Below, one piece after another: positions 60,867 through 64,000 of a stretch of 64,000 nt of DNA (its first letter is position 1; each line of letters begins with the position of its first letter). Below the pieces are notes generated by a model. That model had not been told where the DNA came from. It saw only the letters and a program-made list of their open reading frames with translations, and did no database searches. The position numbers and the translations under genes were made by a program. The DNA comes from Larix kaempferi (taxonomy: Eukaryota; Streptophyta; Pinopsida; Pinales; Pinaceae). The stretch covers positions 32,402,501-32,466,500 of the forward strand of contig BSBM01000299.1 of assembly GCA_027924585.1 (NCBI GenBank). Direction: 5' to 3'.

Positions 60867-61546
60867 AGGGTAGATTCGCTTACTCTAGCATTCATAACTC
60901 TCACACATAAAGACATCCATTAGTCTACAATACAAATCATTAATATTGGTCATATCATAACATAATCTTTTAACAACACTTGGTTGATTATCAAACTCTC
61001 CCATGAGTTTGGAATTTCAGTAGCTCCTCTACTGTACACAGAACTCTTCCCCAAGTTATGTTCTTTTGGAACTCAGCAAATCAAACTTTGCAAACAAAAT
61101 ACTCTCTGTAAACTCAACAGAATAATCAAACAATCTCTCTCTACAACATATTAGTTAGCATTCCCCTCATTGAATCTTCTTGTGTGAAAATCACAAGGAA
61201 AATCTAGTGAGCCTCCTGCCCAATTCGATGGATTAAGTATGCCTAGGTCTTTGGGTCAGTATAACATTCAACAAGTCGCCTGCTCTGTTCCACTTCCATG
61301 GGGAACATGACCACATTTTTAGGGAAGTTGCCTCCTGCAACTGCTAGTGAATGAGTGCAAGATGCAGCCATTCTGCTTGAGTCCAGGAAATATTATTTTC
61401 CCCTCAAACCTTCTCATTTGAGTCCAGGAAATTTACTTAGTAACGATCATTTATTATTTCTTGCAGGCCACATGCAACATAATAGCAACAAAATACTAAC
61501 ATATATACACCTGTCATATTTATTTTTTTTCATTTTCATGATTACA
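60867..61546 (-). other. piece of a second internal region of the minus-strand family
   Basis: The sequence matches 56335-56690 (for example GGTAGATTCGCTTACTCTAG and TTTACTTAGTAACGATCATT), but here it lies on the far side of the LTR. It has about 330 bp (61046-61372) that the 56 kb copy has lost. It is cut at 61546 by the copia insertion. Confidence 0.8.
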
Positions 61547-62149
61547 TGTTGATGTATATGTAACTTCGGAATGTATTTCATCTATGTATTTTATATATAT
61601 TTATTGTACCCTTATAAGAGATGTGTTATTCCTCTATAAGGAAGTGTCATCATGTGGGTTAACAAGTGTCGCAAGTGTGTGTACTTGCCGATGCTTATTA
61701 GACCACCATGTAGGGTCAGCCCTGAATTATATATATTATAATGTGGATGTACCTAGCTAGACAAGTCGGCCCCATAAGGTCACTGGGCAAATAGATTAGT
61801 ATAAATAGAGATCAGGTGATCTCTATTTAGATCACTCGAAAAAGTATCTCATTCTCACTCAGAAAGTGGCGCACTAGTGAGGAGGAGGATCATCTGCTAC
61901 TAGGAGACTATATCAGTGTTATTTGGTTGTACTTTGGTTGAGCCATTGCTCTCTCTATCTCTGAGGAAGTTGTGGGGTTTTTCACCTTAGGGTTTTCCCC
62001 ACGGAAACTCTGTGTCTCTTGTCTCTCATGCTTTTGATTCTTGTGATGATTGTCATGCTTATTGTGATTGTCATGCATTGATATACTGTATATGTTGTTC
62101 TCTCAGTAAAGATCCTAGAGTATTATGAATTAATGCTCAAAATTTAACA
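61547..62149 (+). repeat. 5' LTR of the copia element, 603 bp
   Basis: It starts TGTTGATGTATATG and ends AAAATTTAACA, followed at once by the primer site. A TATA box (AGTATAAATAG, about 61799-61809) overlaps a perfect 12-bp inverted repeat at 61803-61828. Confidence 0.88.
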
Positions 62150-62161
62150 TGGTATCAGAGC
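62150..62161 (+). promoter_or_regulatory. primer binding site (tRNA-iMet) of the copia element
   Basis: TGGTATCAGAGC directly follows the LTR and matches the complement of the tRNA-iMet 3' end. Confidence 0.92.
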
Positions 62162-62723
62162 TAACTTGAGAAGAAGACATTTTGTAGTGACGGAAGCTTG
62201 AGTTCCTTGTTTATTGGATTTCTCTCCACATATTTTTGAAAATTAGTATAGTAGATTGACTCTACTCATCAAGGTGCATCTATCTGTCCAATCAGAATTC
62301 AATTCCGAGCATTTTCAGATTTGGCCCTAAAAATTAGGGTTTCCACAAAAATAGGAATTTCTGGAATCTGAAGGAACAGCTGGAAGCTCCTTGCAACAAT
62401 CAAAGTTTAGAGCTTTGGATCAATATTTTTGGCTGGGTAGATCTCCGGGAAACTCAAACCCTAATTCAGAGCTCTCCCTAGTGAACCCGGGAGGACAAAA
62501 AGGCAATTCTGAAGGGCAAAACTTTGTTGGTCTCAAATTTTGAATACACCAGGCTGATCAACTCATCAAGGTGCATCTTTCTATCCTTTCAGAAATTTGA
62601 AATTCACATTTTGAATTTTTAGGGTTTTTCCGACAAACCTTAATCCGGGACTAGATCCAGTTTTTAGCGTTTCAAGTGGTAAGACCTAAATCTTTTCTAT
62701 TTCCATTTTAAGTACTCTTTAAG

Positions 62724-63645
62724 ATGTCTCTCCACACCAAGCTTGAGGATAAGCTTGAAGGGGTTGATAACTTCTGAGCCTAGAAGTATAGGATTGGGTT
62801 AATCCTAGAAGAGAATGAGTTGGACTCATATGTGAAAGAAGACATCCCTATCCCAGAGGATGAAGAGGCCAAGGTATTGCATAAGAAGAACTTGGTCAAG
62901 GCAAAGAGAATCATTGTTGATTCTATCAAAGACCATCTCATACCCCATGTGTCCTCTCTTAAGACACCCAAGGAGATGTTTGACTCTTTGACCAAGCTAT
63001 TTGAAGGGAAGAACATAAATCGGAAGATGACCCTGCGGAACCAATTGAAAGGAGTAAAGTTTCGGAATGGAGAAACCATTCAATCTTATTTTTCAAGAGT
63101 CTCCTAGATCAAGGAACAACTAGAAGCAGTGGATGAAATGGTGGAGAATGGTGAAGTGGTGATGACCACTTTAAATGGCCTACCCAAGTCATGGGATTCC
63201 TTCATTCAAGGAATTTGTGCAAGGAAGAAGTTGATCTCCTTCAACAAATTGCAGGAAGAATGCTCTCAAGAAGAAGCTAGACTTATAGCTCGTGAGGAAA
63301 AGATGGGAGGTGAAGATCAAGCTCTTGCAGCTCACACCAAAAGAAGCAAAACCAAGAAGGAGCACTTTTGCCACAATAGATCCTATCAAAAGAGTAAGAA
63401 GGACCTAAGATGCTTCACATGCAATGAGAAGGGTCACTTTGCTTCAGATTGTCCCAAGAACAAAAGGGATAATAACAACAACTCCGGTAAGAAGAAGAAG
63501 GGCAACAAAAGAAGGGTTCATGCTCATGCTGTCGAAGATGATGAACCCCCAAAGAAGAAGGCTAGGGCAGAAAGTGATAGTGATGATGACTCATCAAGTG
63601 AAGAAGAGTATGTTCTGATCTCTGCTCTCACAGGTACTATCTCCC
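62724..63645 (+). pseudogene. gag of the copia element, three nonsense codons
   Basis: The ATG at 62724 opens MSLHTKLEDKLEGVDNF, then TGA (62775-62777) and TAG (62781-62783) interrupt the N-terminal motif. The UBN2-type gag domain follows (ILEENELDSYVKED, TPKEMFDSLTKLFEGKN, LRNQLKGVKFRNGETIQSYF), is cut by TAG at 63105-63107, and resumes 63129 onward (LNGLPKSWDSFIQGI). A CCHC zinc knuckle CFTCNEKGHFASDC lies at 63411-63452, then a Lys-rich and Asp/Ser-rich linker. The three stops are single-codon changes in an otherwise well-kept frame, so decay looks recent. Confidence 0.9.
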
Positions 63646-64000
63646 ATGGTTGTAATGATTGGTTAATTGACAGTGGGGCTTCCAAACACATGACTGGGTT
63701 TAAGGAATCTTTTGTGAACCTATCAAACATGAATCACCCCATAAGGTGAAACTTGGGGATGATTATCAATACTCAATCAAAGGAAGTGGTGAAGCCTCCT
63801 ACAACCTAGATTCTGGAAAATCCATGAAGATGAAAGAAGTCCTTTATGTACATGGGCTCAAGAAGAACTTACTCTCCATCTCTGCATTGGATGCAAAAGG
63901 TATGAGGGTTGCATTTGTGGATGGCCAAGTCCTAATGTGGCCAAAGGGAAAGAACATAGATGATGCAATAGTGATTGGAGAGCAAGAGGGAGGTTTGTAT
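63646..64000 (+). pseudogene. copia protease and pre-integrase region, frameshifted, cut by window end
   Basis: CNDWLIDSGASKHMTG gives the aspartic protease active site (about 63650-63697). The first frame stops at 63747-63749. The reading continues in another frame from about 63734: HKVKLGD, then LYVHGLKKNLLSISALDAKG, VAFVDGQVLMW and so on, to the window edge. The L-x-x-N-L-L-S-I-S-x-L block is the standard sequence between protease and the integrase zinc finger in copia elements. A small indel near 63734-63740 separates the frames. Confidence 0.9.

Larger units (their letters stand above)
48299..61546 (-). mobile_element. non-autonomous LTR element on the minus strand, interrupted by a solo LTR
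   Basis: Read on the minus strand the order is: partial second internal region (61546-60867), truncated 5' LTR (60866-58421), primer site, internal region (58400-56116), purine tract, 3' LTR (56099-48299) with a solo LTR inside. Matching LTRs begin TGTAACAAACCC on the plus strand at 48299 and 58421. The internal part is only 2.3 kb and has no recognisable gag or pol, so this resembles a large non-autonomous derivative (LARD-like) dependent on other elements. The iMet primer site and TGTAACA termini suggest a gypsy relative. Confidence 0.78.
61547..64000 (+). mobile_element. Ty1/copia retrotransposon, 5' part (continues beyond window)
   Basis: The order is LTR, tRNA-iMet primer site, 560-base leader, gag with a CCHC knuckle, then protease and the start of the pre-integrase region. 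This order is copia-type, and the D-S-G-A-S-x-H-M protease motif is typical of plant copia elements. It is inserted in the internal region of the minus-strand element. The left flanking five bases are TTACA (61542-61546); the right flank is not visible. Confidence 0.93.

Overview
This is nuclear DNA from a land plant with a transposon-rich genome, most likely a seed plant. Nothing here fixes the species. The evidence is plant LTR retrotransposon polyproteins with tRNA-iMet primer sites, CACTA and LINE remnants, a fragment resembling plant CULLIN4, AT-rich spacers and very low gene density. Nearly everything recognisable is a broken mobile element. One open reading frame, at 11974-13440, looks like a host gene.

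Layout. 1-9080: a Ty3/gypsy chromovirus (Tekay/Del type, with a chromodomain) whose 5' end lies outside the window, ending in a 4.4 kb LTR. 9081-11973: AT-rich spacer, a six-unit tandem array of about 0.16-0.22 kb per unit, then the promoter-proximal region of the ORF. 11974-13440: the 488-codon ORF, with eight 21-residue repeats resembling degenerate D-boxes and a scrambled 3' end. 13441-17903: spacer, then a degraded minus-strand coding region with a promoter-like module, possibly an old pararetrovirus-like insertion. 17904-40820: a chain of three more Tekay copies laid out LTR-internal-LTR-internal-LTR-internal, with neighbours sharing one roughly 4 kb LTR. The last internal region stops in gag. 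40821-48298: a CACTA-type MITE with a GAA target duplication, a foldback, a CULLIN4-like N-terminal scrap, a gypsy integrase remnant and a LINE remnant.

48299-61546 is a second family, on the minus strand. It has LTRs of about 3.4 kb around a 2.3 kb internal region with no recognisable protein, so it looks non-autonomous. One of its LTRs contains a complete 4.36 kb solo LTR (51408-55765) with a perfect GGATG target duplication. The other LTR is truncated and joined to a second internal region, which suggests this family also formed a shared-LTR chain. 61547-64000 is the start of a Ty1/copia element inserted into that second internal region and running off the window.

No intact transposon coding region was found. 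The Tekay copies carry stops, frameshifts and catalytic substitutions. Copy 2 alone keeps the RT Asp-Asp pair but is frameshifted elsewhere. The main processes visible are LTR-LTR recombination (chains and a solo LTR), nesting, slippage in tandem repeats and patchwork break repair. I found no operon-like or defence-like system.
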